Below, piece after piece: positions 52,487 through 61,156 of a stretch of 64,000 bases of DNA. Origin of the DNA: Pseudomonas sp. ATCC PTA-122608 (GTDB lineage Bacteria; Pseudomonadota; Gammaproteobacteria; Pseudomonadales; Pseudomonadaceae). The first letter of the stretch is position 1. The number at the start of each line of letters is the position of its first letter. The position numbers were made by a program, and so were the translations under genes. The stretch spans positions 1 to 64,000 of the forward strand of contig NZ_LPNO01000021.1 in the NCBI RefSeq assembly GCF_001952855.1, given 5' to 3'. The notes below the pieces were generated by a model, which had not been told where the DNA came from, searched no databases, and saw only the letters and a program-made list of their open reading frames with translations.

Positions 52487-54877
52487 ATGCCCGCAATCCG
52501 CCCGCTGCTGAATTTCAGCCTGATGCTGAGCCTGAGTGCCAGCCCGTTGTTCGTCCCCATCAGTTATGCCGAAGACGGCGCGTCCCGGCGCAGCTACCAG
52601 GTGCCGGCCGGCAGCTTGAGCACCGCGCTGACCCGTTTCGCCGGCCTGGCCGGGGTCAACCTCTCGGTAGACCCGGCGCTGGTCAGCGGCCGTAACAGCA
52701 GCGGGTTGTCCGGCGAATACGGCGTCGAAGAAGGGTTTGCCCGCTTGCTGCAAGGCTCGGGCCTGCAACTGCAACCCCTGGGCGAGCAGGCCTACATGCT
52801 GACCCCGATTCCGGAAGGCGGCAGCCTGCAACTGGCACCCACCTCGATTCTTGGCACCGTCGGCGATGCCGGCAGCGAGTCCTTCGCCGGGGGCCAGGTG
52901 GCACGCCGTGGCTCCCAGGGTTTGCTGGGCTCACGGGATTTCATGGAAACCCCGTTCAGCATGACCACCTACACCAGCGAGGCGGTCAAGAACCAGCAGG
53001 CGCGAACCCTCGGCGACCTGATCGCCAGCGACCCCTCGGTGCGTGCCACCAACCCGGCGGGCGGGCGCTATGAACAATTCACCATTCGCGGTTTCAGCCT
53101 GTTTAACAGCGATGTCGCCTACAACGGCCTCTACGGCGTGCTGCCGACCTACACCATCGACATGGAAATGGCCGAGCGCGTCGACATCGTCAAAGGCCCC
53201 AGCCAACTGATCAACGGCATCTCGCCGCGGGGCAGCGTCGGCGGCGGGATCAACGTGGTGCCCAAGCGCGCTACCGACAAGCCCATCACCTCGTTAACCG
53301 GCAGTTGGGCCTCCGACAGCCAGGCGGGCGGGGCCGTGGACATAGGCCGGCGTTTTGGTGAAGACAATAAATTCGGCCTGCGTTTCAACGGCGTGAAGCA
53401 GTCCGGCGACACTGCCTGGGACGACCAGAGTGTCGATCGCGAAATGGCCGTACTGGGCCTGGATTTTCGCGGTGAACGCCTGCGACTCTCCACCGACATC
53501 GGCCGCACCGAGCGCGACACCGACGCCCCGCAGGAGCGCGTGCAAGTTGGTCCCAATGCCAAGGTGCCGAGTGCCAACGACGTGCGTCACAACTACGCGC
53601 AACCCTGGAGCAAGGCGAGCACCAACGACACCTTCGGCACGGTCAACGGCGAGTTCGACCTCAGTGACAACGTGATGCTCTATGGCGGTGTCGGCGCGCG
53701 TAAAAGTAACCATGACTTCCTGCGTCATGCGGTGTCGGTGACCAACAACGCCGGTGACTTCAGCGTGCAGCCCCGCGACTTCACCCGCGACGAAAACGTG
53801 CGTACCGCCACGGCGGGCGTGCGCAACTGGTTTCATACCGGCCCGGTCAGCCATGAGGTCAACCTGGCGGCCAGCTACTTCTATATGGACTTCGAAAACG
53901 GCGGCGCACGCTATGCGCCAGGTTCGAGCAATATCTACAATCCGGTAGAAACACCTACGCCAAGCCGGCCAACGCGATTTGACTCGAAGGTCTACACCGA
54001 AAACCGCTTCAGCGGCGTGGCGTTGTCCGACACCCTGGGCTTCTTCGATGACCGGTTGCTGCTGACCCTCGGTGCGCGCTGGCAGCGGGTCAAGGTGGAT
54101 GACTGGACCGATGACGTCAAAGGCGACACCGCCTACGACGAGGAAAAAATCTCACCGTCGGGCGGCATCCTGTTCAAGGCCACCGACAAGCTGTCGCTGT
54201 ACGCCAACTACATGGAAGGCCTGAGCCAAGGCAAGATCGCGCCGTCGACCTCGATCAACGAGGATGAAATCTTCCCGCCCTTCATCAGCCGCCAGGTTGA
54301 AGTCGGTGCCAAGTACGACGCGGGGGCGTTCGCGGTCACCGCTGCGGTGTTCCGGATCAAGCAGCCGGCCTACGAGACCAACGCCACCACGCGGGTCTTC
54401 GGCCCCAACGGCAAGCGCCAGAACGACGGTGTCGAACTCAGCGTGTTCGGCGAACCGCTCAAGGGCTTCCGCCTGCTGGGCGGGGTGATGTACATCGACA
54501 GCGAATTGACCAACACCACCAACGGCACCTTCGACGGCAACCGCGCGCCGGCCACGCCCAAGTACAACGTCAACCTCGGCGCCGAGTGGGATGTGCCGAC
54601 CGTTGAAGGCCTGACCCTGACCAGCCGCGGGATCTATTCCAGCTCCCAGTACCTGGACCAGTCCAACGTCAAGGAAATCGACGCCTGGACCCGTCTTGAT
54701 GTTGGCGCACGCTACGCCTTCAAGGTCGACGACAAGCACATCACCCTGCGGGCCAACGTCGAGAACGTGGCCAATCGGCGCTACTGGAGTTCGGCCGGTG
54801 CCTCGGATGACAGCGAGCCGGGTTTGACCTTGTCGACGCCGCGTACTTACTTGCTGTCGGCCACGGTCGACTTCTGA
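52487..54877 (+). CDS. TonB-dependent siderophore-type receptor with STN domain
   Basis: A 796-residue outer-membrane receptor. The signal peptide is about 35 residues. It is followed by a secretin/TonB N-terminal (STN) signalling domain ('YQVPAGSLSTALTRFAGLAGVNLSV', about 42-115), the plug ('RTLGDLIASDPSVRATNP', 'FTIRGFSLFNSD', 'VDIVKGPSQLINGISP') and a 22-strand barrel ending 'TYLLSATVDF'. The STN domain implies cell-surface signalling to an anti-sigma factor, but no FecR/ECF pair is adjacent. The ligand is unknown; a ferric siderophore is the family default, while its place beside the hpa genes might hint at a catechol-type ligand. Confidence 0.88.
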   Translation: MPAIRPLLNFSLMLSLSASPLFVPISYAEDGASRRSYQVPAGSLSTALTRFAGLAGVNLSVDPALVSGRNSSGLSGEYGVEEGFARLLQGSGLQLQPLGEQAYMLTPIPEGGSLQLAPTSILGTVGDAGSESFAGGQVARRGSQGLLGSRDFMETPFSMTTYTSEAVKNQQARTLGDLIASDPSVRATNPAGGRYEQFTIRGFSLFNSDVAYNGLYGVLPTYTIDMEMAERVDIVKGPSQLINGISPRGSVGGGINVVPKRATDKPITSLTGSWASDSQAGGAVDIGRRFGEDNKFGLRFNGVKQSGDTAWDDQSVDREMAVLGLDFRGERLRLSTDIGRTERDTDAPQERVQVGPNAKVPSANDVRHNYAQPWSKASTNDTFGTVNGEFDLSDNVMLYGGVGARKSNHDFLRHAVSVTNNAGDFSVQPRDFTRDENVRTATAGVRNWFHTGPVSHEVNLAASYFYMDFENGGARYAPGSSNIYNPVETPTPSRPTRFDSKVYTENRFSGVALSDTLGFFDDRLLLTLGARWQRVKVDDWTDDVKGDTAYDEEKISPSGGILFKATDKLSLYANYMEGLSQGKIAPSTSINEDEIFPPFISRQVEVGAKYDAGAFAVTAAVFRIKQPAYETNATTRVFGPNGKRQNDGVELSVFGEPLKGFRLLGGVMYIDSELTNTTNGTFDGNRAPATPKYNVNLGAEWDVPTVEGLTLTSRGIYSSSQYLDQSNVKEIDAWTRLDVGARYAFKVDDKHITLRANVENVANRRYWSSAGASDDSEPGLTLSTPRTYLLSATVDF

Positions 54878-55108
54878 TTCGATGCCTCGGCGGCCTGCCA
54901 CACTGCTTTTCTGACCTCCACAGGCTTGGGGAGCAGGCGGTTCTGGTAAAACAGGTCCGCCGTTTTCCGAGCGCGAACCGTTGCATTACGCGGTGGGCGT
55001 GACGGCTGCGGGCTAACTGCCGCTTGATCGAGCGCGAGAGCGGCTGAGGTTTATTTGCGGCGCCTGGCCATTTTGGATACGGTGCAGGCCTGCCAAAAGG
55101 ACCTGCCA

Positions 55109-55735
55109 ATGACCGAGCCACAACCCGCTACCGCGCCCAGAACCCGCCGTGCGCCCAAAGGCGAAAAGCGCCGGGAAGAACTGTTGGACGCTGCTTTACA
55201 GGTGTTTTCCATGGAAGGCTACAGCGGCGCCTCGATGGCGCAGGTGGCGGCGATCGTCGGCATCTCGGTGGCCGGCCTGCTGCATCACTTTCCCAGCAAG
55301 ATTTCGTTGTTGATGGGCGTGCTGCAACGCCGGGACGAGGTCAATCAGCGGATTGCCGATGAGGTTCGGGCCGAGAAGTCATTGTCCGGGTTGCTCGGCA
55401 GCCTGCGGGCGATCAACCGCTCCAACGCGACAGCGCCGGGGGTGGTGCGGGCTTTTACGATTCTGAATGCGGAAAGCCTGCTGGACACCCATCCGGCCTG
55501 GGGTTGGTTTCAGGAGCGCTATGCGGGCATTCATCGGCGCATGCACGGGCAGTTTGCAGACCTTGTGGCCATGGGCGAGGTGCGCGCCGATGTGGACATC
55601 GCCGGGCTGGTGGAAGAGATCCTGGCCATGATGGACGGCTTGCAGATCCAGTGGCTGCGCTTTCCCGATCAGGTGGACCTGGTGGCGCGTTTCGATACCT
55701 ACATCGCGCGGGTCGATGCGGCCATACGGGCGTAA
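55109..55735 (+). CDS. TetR-family transcriptional regulator
   Basis: A 208-residue repressor: 'RREELLDAALQVFSMEGYSGASMAQVAAIVGISVAGLLHHFPSKISLL' is the N-terminal helix-turn-helix (about residues 20-67), and the rest is a helical ligand-binding domain of the TetR_C_6 kind. ATG 55109 has an AAAAGGA site 8 bases upstream. It is convergent with a GH3 beta-glucosidase gene, an arrangement in which such regulators often control the sugar hydrolase; that link is inference. Confidence 0.85.
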   Translation: MTEPQPATAPRTRRAPKGEKRREELLDAALQVFSMEGYSGASMAQVAAIVGISVAGLLHHFPSKISLLMGVLQRRDEVNQRIADEVRAEKSLSGLLGSLRAINRSNATAPGVVRAFTILNAESLLDTHPAWGWFQERYAGIHRRMHGQFADLVAMGEVRADVDIAGLVEEILAMMDGLQIQWLRFPDQVDLVARFDTYIARVDAAIRA

Positions 55736-55739
55736 ATAA

Positions 55740-55840
55740 TGTAGGAGCGAGCTTGCTCGCGAAGGACGTCAACGATAACGCGGGCATCCTGGCTTAACGC
55801 GGTGTCTTTGCGTTTTTCGCGAGCAAGCTCGCTCCTACAG
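55740..55840. repeat. REPIN between convergent genes
   Basis: TAGGAGCGAGCTTGCTCGCG and its inverted partner between the tetR stop (55735) and the GH3 stop (55848). It is a likely bidirectional terminator. Confidence 0.85.
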
Positions 55841-55847
55841 GTTTTTA

Positions 55848-58601
55848 TCAGTTACCCACAGCACTGCCCTGGTTGCTGTCATCCGAGGTGTCGTAGCCGT
55901 CACCGTCGCTGGTGCCGGAGTCACCCTGGTTCTGATGCAGCACACCACCGGTCTTGACCGTTGGCAGCTCACGCAGCGTGGAGTTGAGCGCCGAGCGTGG
56001 CAGCGGGTTGCTGGTGGTGGTCGACAGTTCCTGGCGGAACGGGTTGACCAGCTTGGCGTTCAGGCGAATGTCCTGGGACGAGGCGCCGACCGACAGGTTG
56101 AAGCTGTCGGCGTCCACCACCCATTGCTTGCTCGCCACATCGAAGTACGCCAGTGAGCGGTCGTTGAGTTCGATGGTCACGCGCTTGCTCTCGCCGGGCT
56201 TGAGGAACACCTTCTTGTAGCCCTTGAGTTCCTTCAGTGCCCGTTCGACTTTCGGGTGGTTCTGGCCCACATACAGCTCGGCGACTTCAGCGCCCGCCAC
56301 CTTGCCGGTGTTGCTCAGGTCGAACGATACCTTGATCGGCGCGCCCGCCACCGCGACACCGGGTGTCACGCTGATGTTGCTGTAGCCGAAGGTGGTGTAC
56401 GACAGGCCGTAGCCGAACGGGTAGAGCGGCTTGATGCCTTTTTTCTCGTAGCCGCGATAACCCAGGAACAGGTCGTCCTTGTAGCTCATCTGCGTGAGGG
56501 TTTCCTGATTGTCGAATTTCGGGAAAGTCGCGTAGATCGGGTTGTCTTCGATATTGCGCTCGATGCTGATGGGCAGCTTGGCCGATGGATTGACCTTGCC
56601 CAGCAAAATCTCCGCCAGGGCCTGGCCGCCGTTCTGCCCCGGGTAGAACGCATGCAGCGCCGCCGGCACCTGGTCGATCCAGTCGCTCATCTTCAGCCCG
56701 GTGCCACCGTGCAGGGTGACCACGGTGTTCGGGTTGACCTTGGCAATGCTCTGGATCAGCAGGTTCTGGTACTCCGGCAAATCGAAGCTGTGGTCGAAGC
56801 CTTCACCTTCGTACTCATTGCTGTTGCCTGCCGCCACCAGCACCGCGTCGTACTGGGCCAGGTCCTTGGGCGCCACCAGCGAGGCCCAGCTCATTTGCAC
56901 GCCTACCAGGCCGCCCATGGTCGAGATGTAGCCTTTGCGGCGCGAGTACTCAAGCTTGATGTCCACGGCTTTGCCGGCTTCAAGATTGACCTTGGCGAAC
57001 ACCGGAATCGTCGGCGGGATGCTGTTGTTGGGCAGTGGGTTGCCGTCGCCGTTGTCGTGCACTTTCTGGCCATTGACGTACAGGCGCACGGCACCGTCGG
57101 CGCGCACCTTGAACACCTGTTCGCCGCTGACGGTCGGGGTGATCTGGCCGCTGTAGCGGATCGACGTGGCGGCGGTGTTGCCATTCACCGGCAGACTGTC
57201 GGTGGACCAGTCGAGGTCGACATGGTTGTCGGTGCGGGTGGCAGCCGGGTCGCCGGACCAGTTGGCATTGCTGAAGAACTCGGTCTTCAAGCCCTTGACG
57301 CTGTTGCCGTCGCTGTCGGTGTGGGTCCAGTTGGACGCCGTCTGGTCCAGGGACAGCCCTTCGATGAACTCGACCTTGGCGTTCGGCGCCAGTTGCTGCA
57401 GGCCACTCAGTTCACTGATGTAGTTGGCGGCCATCACATTGGCGCTGCCGAATCCGGTGGGCGGTGCGTATTTGGCCAGGTTGCCGACCACGGCGATGCG
57501 CTTGACCTTCTTCGCGTCCAGGGGCAGCAGGCTGTCCTGGTTTTTCAGCAGCACGATGCCTTCGCGGGCCGCATTCAACGCCACGCGGTTGCTGGTTGCG
57601 CTGTTCATGTTATGGGTGGTCAGCGGCGCCTTGCTGTCGAATTTGTACAGGTAGATCTGCTTGAGGATGCGCCGCACCTTGTCATCGATGGTCGCGCCGG
57701 CGAGTTCGCCACTGTCGAGGAACGGCTTGAGTACAGTACTGTTCATCTGGTAGCCCATCATGTCCAGATCGGTACCCGCCTGTGCCGCCGGCAAGCCGTT
57801 GACCACAGCGTTGTAGTCACTCTGCACAAAGCCCGGATAGCCCCATTCGGTCTTCAGGATGTCGTGCATCAGGTGCTTGTTCTCGCAGGCGAACTCACCG
57901 TTCACCTTCTGGAACGAACACATCATCATCGCCACTTTGCTGTTCTTCGAGGCGGATTCGAAGGGCGGCAGGGTCATTTCCCGCAGCACCCGTTCGCTGA
58001 TGGTCTCGTCGAGGTGAAAGCGGTTGCTTTCCTGGTCGTTGGCGGCGAAATGTTTGGCGTTGGCCCATACCCCGCGTGACTGGATACCATTGATCACCGC
58101 CGGCCCCAGGCTGGCGCCAAGGAATGGGTCTTCACCGGACAGGTACTCAAACGCCCGGCCGCTGTAAGGCATGCGGTACAGGTTCACCCCGGGCCCGGTG
58201 ACGAATTGATAACCGCCGCTTGCGGTGTCGTAACCCAGGGCACGGCCCAGGTCGATGGCGCGGCGCGGGTTCCAGCTGGCCGCCAGGTTCGGGCCGGAGG
58301 GGTACACCACGCCCTGGTCGTTGCCTTCGCTGGTGTAGCGCACACCCACGCCACCGTCGGCGCCATGAATCTGCGGCACGCCATACTGAGTCAGCGGCTT
58401 GACGTCCCAACCACCGGTGCCGCCGATATAGGCGAGTTTTTCTTCCAGGGTCATCTTGGCCAGGGTCTTGTTTGCGGCCTTTTCGGCACGGTTTACCCGC
58501 GCTTCATCGAGGGCGGGGCTGGTGGCCGCATGCACCTGGGACACAGCGAGCGCCAGCAGGGCGAATGCCGACTGCGCACCGATCATTTTGCGTTTACTCA
58601 T
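55848..58601 (-). CDS. Secreted glycoside hydrolase family 3 beta-glucosidase with PA14 insert
   Basis: A 917-residue exported enzyme. The signal peptide ends 'QVHA' near residue 25. The GH3 N-terminal barrel carries 'GVPQIHGADGGVGVRY' and the nucleophile Asp in 'GYPGFVQSDYNAVV'. The GH3 C-terminal domain is interrupted by a PA14 carbohydrate-binding insert (roughly residues 410-560, 'FFSNANWSGDPAATRTDNHVD'). A fibronectin-III-like end domain follows, then a Gly/Asp-rich tail. It hydrolyses beta-glucosides or related oligosaccharides outside the cytoplasm. ATG 58601 has a GGAGAG site. The nearby type II secretion operon could export it, although they are not in one operon. Confidence 0.88.
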   Translation of the reverse strand: MSKRKMIGAQSAFALLALAVSQVHAATSPALDEARVNRAEKAANKTLAKMTLEEKLAYIGGTGGWDVKPLTQYGVPQIHGADGGVGVRYTSEGNDQGVVYPSGPNLAASWNPRRAIDLGRALGYDTASGGYQFVTGPGVNLYRMPYSGRAFEYLSGEDPFLGASLGPAVINGIQSRGVWANAKHFAANDQESNRFHLDETISERVLREMTLPPFESASKNSKVAMMMCSFQKVNGEFACENKHLMHDILKTEWGYPGFVQSDYNAVVNGLPAAQAGTDLDMMGYQMNSTVLKPFLDSGELAGATIDDKVRRILKQIYLYKFDSKAPLTTHNMNSATSNRVALNAAREGIVLLKNQDSLLPLDAKKVKRIAVVGNLAKYAPPTGFGSANVMAANYISELSGLQQLAPNAKVEFIEGLSLDQTASNWTHTDSDGNSVKGLKTEFFSNANWSGDPAATRTDNHVDLDWSTDSLPVNGNTAATSIRYSGQITPTVSGEQVFKVRADGAVRLYVNGQKVHDNGDGNPLPNNSIPPTIPVFAKVNLEAGKAVDIKLEYSRRKGYISTMGGLVGVQMSWASLVAPKDLAQYDAVLVAAGNSNEYEGEGFDHSFDLPEYQNLLIQSIAKVNPNTVVTLHGGTGLKMSDWIDQVPAALHAFYPGQNGGQALAEILLGKVNPSAKLPISIERNIEDNPIYATFPKFDNQETLTQMSYKDDLFLGYRGYEKKGIKPLYPFGYGLSYTTFGYSNISVTPGVAVAGAPIKVSFDLSNTGKVAGAEVAELYVGQNHPKVERALKELKGYKKVFLKPGESKRVTIELNDRSLAYFDVASKQWVVDADSFNLSVGASSQDIRLNAKLVNPFRQELSTTTSNPLPRSALNSTLRELPTVKTGGVLHQNQGDSGTSDGDGYDTSDDSNQGSAVGN

Positions 58602-59109
58602 GGGACTCTCCGACAACTGATTATTGATAGCTGGGTGCCGAGAAGTGCATTTCGTTGTGCACGCTCGTCACTTTTTTACGGGCAATAGTTCACCTTTGTC
58701 GCAACTTTTTGCCGATGGCTAATTGCGATTACGGGGCGGATTCCGCAGTTTTAAAAGTGTAATAATTGAACTAGTTATTGTTTTGAGTAGTGTCTATGCG
58801 ATATCACGAGATGGCATTTTGAACCGCTAAAACGCCGTAATTAAGTCAATTCTTGCCGTAAAATGTCAAACGAAAGCTAATATCTGCGTAAAATAAGAAA
58901 TATTTTCTTACGTTTATGAACTTAGATTAAACCTACTAGTCGATTGGTTTAAGGAAATATGCGCAGTCATGGCTAACTAGTGGCGTTCGCCAGTAGTTCT
59001 AAATGGCCATAATCCAAATGGGCTGTAATACAAAATGCTTTGGTGTAGGGTCTTGACCCTGTCAGGACCGTGCTTGGGCGATTGATTGTTTTTTATCTGG
59101 AGAAAGTTA
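58602..59109. other. AT-rich intergenic region with palindromes
   Basis: About 500 bases without a gene and far richer in A and T than the rest of the window, especially 58730-58960. Inverted repeats include 58887-58912 (CGTAA...TTACG arms), 58759-58780 (AATAA...TTATT arms) and 59049-59069 (GGTCTTGACC, GTCAGGACC). It separates the divergent GH3 gene and the exported small-protein gene, so it probably carries both promoters and may bind an H-NS/MvaT-type silencer. Confidence 0.5.
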
Positions 59110-59337
59110 ATGAAGATTTCCCTGTTGAGTGCCGGTGTTGTACTGGGCGTTGCGCTAAGTGGGGCGGCAATGGCCGTCGAGTCGACGGACGCTGACGCGA
59201 AGTCCGGTGCCGCCGATTCCACGGTGATCACCCAGGCCCACGATGCCAAGGCGGCGAAGAAGCAGAAGGCCGAAACCACCAAGGGCGGCCGCCCGCTGAG
59301 TAACAGCCAGGCGACTGCGCCAAAAACTTCCAACTAA
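59110..59337 (+). CDS. Small exported protein of unknown function
   Basis: A 75-residue protein: signal peptide of about 22 residues ('MKISLLSAGVVLGVALSGAAMA'-type, cleavage AMA-VE) and a mature part rich in Ala, Lys, Asp, Ser and Thr, predicted disordered, with no Cys. A good GGAGAAAG site lies before ATG 59110. It stands 82 bases before the type II secretion operon in the same direction, so it may be co-transcribed with it and act as an accessory or substrate. I recognise no family. Confidence 0.7.
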   Translation: MKISLLSAGVVLGVALSGAAMAVESTDADAKSGAADSTVITQAHDAKAAKKQKAETTKGGRPLSNSQATAPKTSN

Positions 59338-59419
59338 GGTTGGATGCACCTGTTTCCGGGCGCCTTACCAGCAGGCGCCACGGCAACAGTTTTTTTAAAT
59401 AGCCCCTCAGATTTCGCAG

Positions 59420-61156
59420 ATGCCCCAGCCCATGCCGTCCACGCCCATCGATGCTTGCCGAATGCAGATTCCGGATACCGAACAGGTGTGTGCATGGCTG
59501 ATGCAGCAGGCCGGTTTGAAAACCGTCGACCTGGAACGCGCCCGACGGTTATCTCAGGAGTCCGACGACCCTGAACTGCTCGGCCTGCTGACGCGTCTGG
59601 GGCTGGTTTCCGAAGTGGAGCTGGCGCGGGCCTGGGCGGATTTGCTTGGCGCTCCGTTGCTGCTGGCGGACGCCGCACCGCCCGTGCTCGATCCGCTGCC
59701 GGCGCTGACCGAACGCTTCATGCGTCATTACCAGGTGGTGCCGGTGGGCTGGAGCCACGGCGGCTTGCGTGTGCTGGCGGCCAACCCGGCGCTGCTGTAT
59801 CCGTTCCAGGCCCTGGCGTATGCGTGCGGCGTGCCGGTGTGGCTGGCGGTAGGCCCGCGCAATGAAGTCGAAACCCTGATCGAGCGCTATTACGGCCAGG
59901 GCCGTTCGGCCATGGGCACCCTGATCGAAAATCTCGACGAGCAGGGCGGCGCCCTGGAAGACATCGAACACCTCAAGGACATGGCGTCCGAGGCGCCGGT
60001 GATTCGCCTGGTCAACCTGATCCTGCAGCGGGCCGTTGAGAATCGAGCGTCGGACATCCATATCGAACCCTTCGAAAACCAGCTCAAGGTGCGCTACCGC
60101 ATCGACGGTGTACTGCATGAAGCCGAGGCGCCGCCATCGAGCTCCTCGGCGGCGGTGATTTCCCGGGTCAAGATCATGGCGCGGCTGGACATCGCCGAGC
60201 GGCGCTTGCCGCAGGACGGCCGGATCATGTTGCGCATCCAGGGCAAGGAGCTGGACCTGCGGGTGTCCACGGTGCCCACCAGTTTTGGCGAGTCGGTGGT
60301 GATGCGCCTGCTGGACCGCCAGACCGTGCAGTTCGATTTCCAGAGCCTGGGTTTTGATGGCCAGCGCCTGGAAACCTTTCTTGAAGTGCTCGAGCGACCC
60401 CACGGCATCCTGCTGGTCACCGGCCCCACCGGCTCGGGTAAAACCACCACGCTCTATACCGCGCTGTCGCGGCTCAATACCGCCGAGCGCAAGATCATCA
60501 CCGTCGAAGACCCGGTGGAATACCAACTGGAAGGCATCAACCAGATCCAGGTCAAGCCGGCCATCGGGCTGGACTTCGCCGGGGCGCTGCGCTCCATCGT
60601 GCGCCAGGACCCGGACGTGATCATGATCGGTGAAATCCGCGACCTGGAAACCTGCCGCATTGCTATTCAATCGTCGTTGACCGGGCATTTGGTGCTTTCT
60701 ACTTTGCACACCAACAGCGCCGCGGCGAGTATCACCCGCCTGCTCGACATGGGCGTAGAGAGCTACCTGATCGCGTCCACCGTCAATGGCATCCTCGCCC
60801 AGCGCCTGGTGCGCCGCCTCGACCCGGCGACCCGCGAGGCGTTCGAAGCCCCGCCGGAACTGATCGAGGAACACGGCCTCGACCGCTTCACCGACCAGCG
60901 CCCGATCCTGCTTTACCGGCCTCGCGCCAACGCCCCCGGCGGCGGTTACCACGGCCGCAGTGCAATCACCGAATTGCTGGTGATGAATGACGAACTGCGC
61001 AGTTTGTTGATGCGCCAGGCGGATGCCGCGACCCTTGAACAAGCTGCCCGCCGCAGTGGCCTGCGTACCCTGCATGAAGAGGGTCTGCGCCAAGCCGTGG
61101 CGGGTGTCACGTCCCTTGAAGAAGTGCTGCGCGTCACCCGTGGAGAGGGCGCGTGA
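59420..61156 (+). CDS. gspE: Type II secretion ATPase GspE (without zinc-binding cysteines)
   Basis: A 578-residue secretion ATPase: N1E domain, then N2E ('VENRASDIHIEPFENQLKVRYRIDGVL') and the RecA-like domain with Walker A 'GPTGSGKTTTLY', Asp box 'KIITVEDPVEYQLEGINQ', Walker B 'ILRQDPDVIMIGEIRD' and His box 'LVLSTLHTN'. The C-terminal tetracysteine zinc motif of most GspE proteins is missing: no Cys is present between 'QRLVRRLDP' and 'HGRSAITELL'. It powers pseudopilus assembly at the inner membrane. It is the first gene of an E-F-G-H-I-J series; the start is uncertain (ATG 59420, 59432 or 59462). Confidence 0.88.
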   Translation: MPQPMPSTPIDACRMQIPDTEQVCAWLMQQAGLKTVDLERARRLSQESDDPELLGLLTRLGLVSEVELARAWADLLGAPLLLADAAPPVLDPLPALTERFMRHYQVVPVGWSHGGLRVLAANPALLYPFQALAYACGVPVWLAVGPRNEVETLIERYYGQGRSAMGTLIENLDEQGGALEDIEHLKDMASEAPVIRLVNLILQRAVENRASDIHIEPFENQLKVRYRIDGVLHEAEAPPSSSSAAVISRVKIMARLDIAERRLPQDGRIMLRIQGKELDLRVSTVPTSFGESVVMRLLDRQTVQFDFQSLGFDGQRLETFLEVLERPHGILLVTGPTGSGKTTTLYTALSRLNTAERKIITVEDPVEYQLEGINQIQVKPAIGLDFAGALRSIVRQDPDVIMIGEIRDLETCRIAIQSSLTGHLVLSTLHTNSAAASITRLLDMGVESYLIASTVNGILAQRLVRRLDPATREAFEAPPELIEEHGLDRFTDQRPILLYRPRANAPGGGYHGRSAITELLVMNDELRSLLMRQADAATLEQAARRSGLRTLHEEGLRQAVAGVTSLEEVLRVTRGEGA

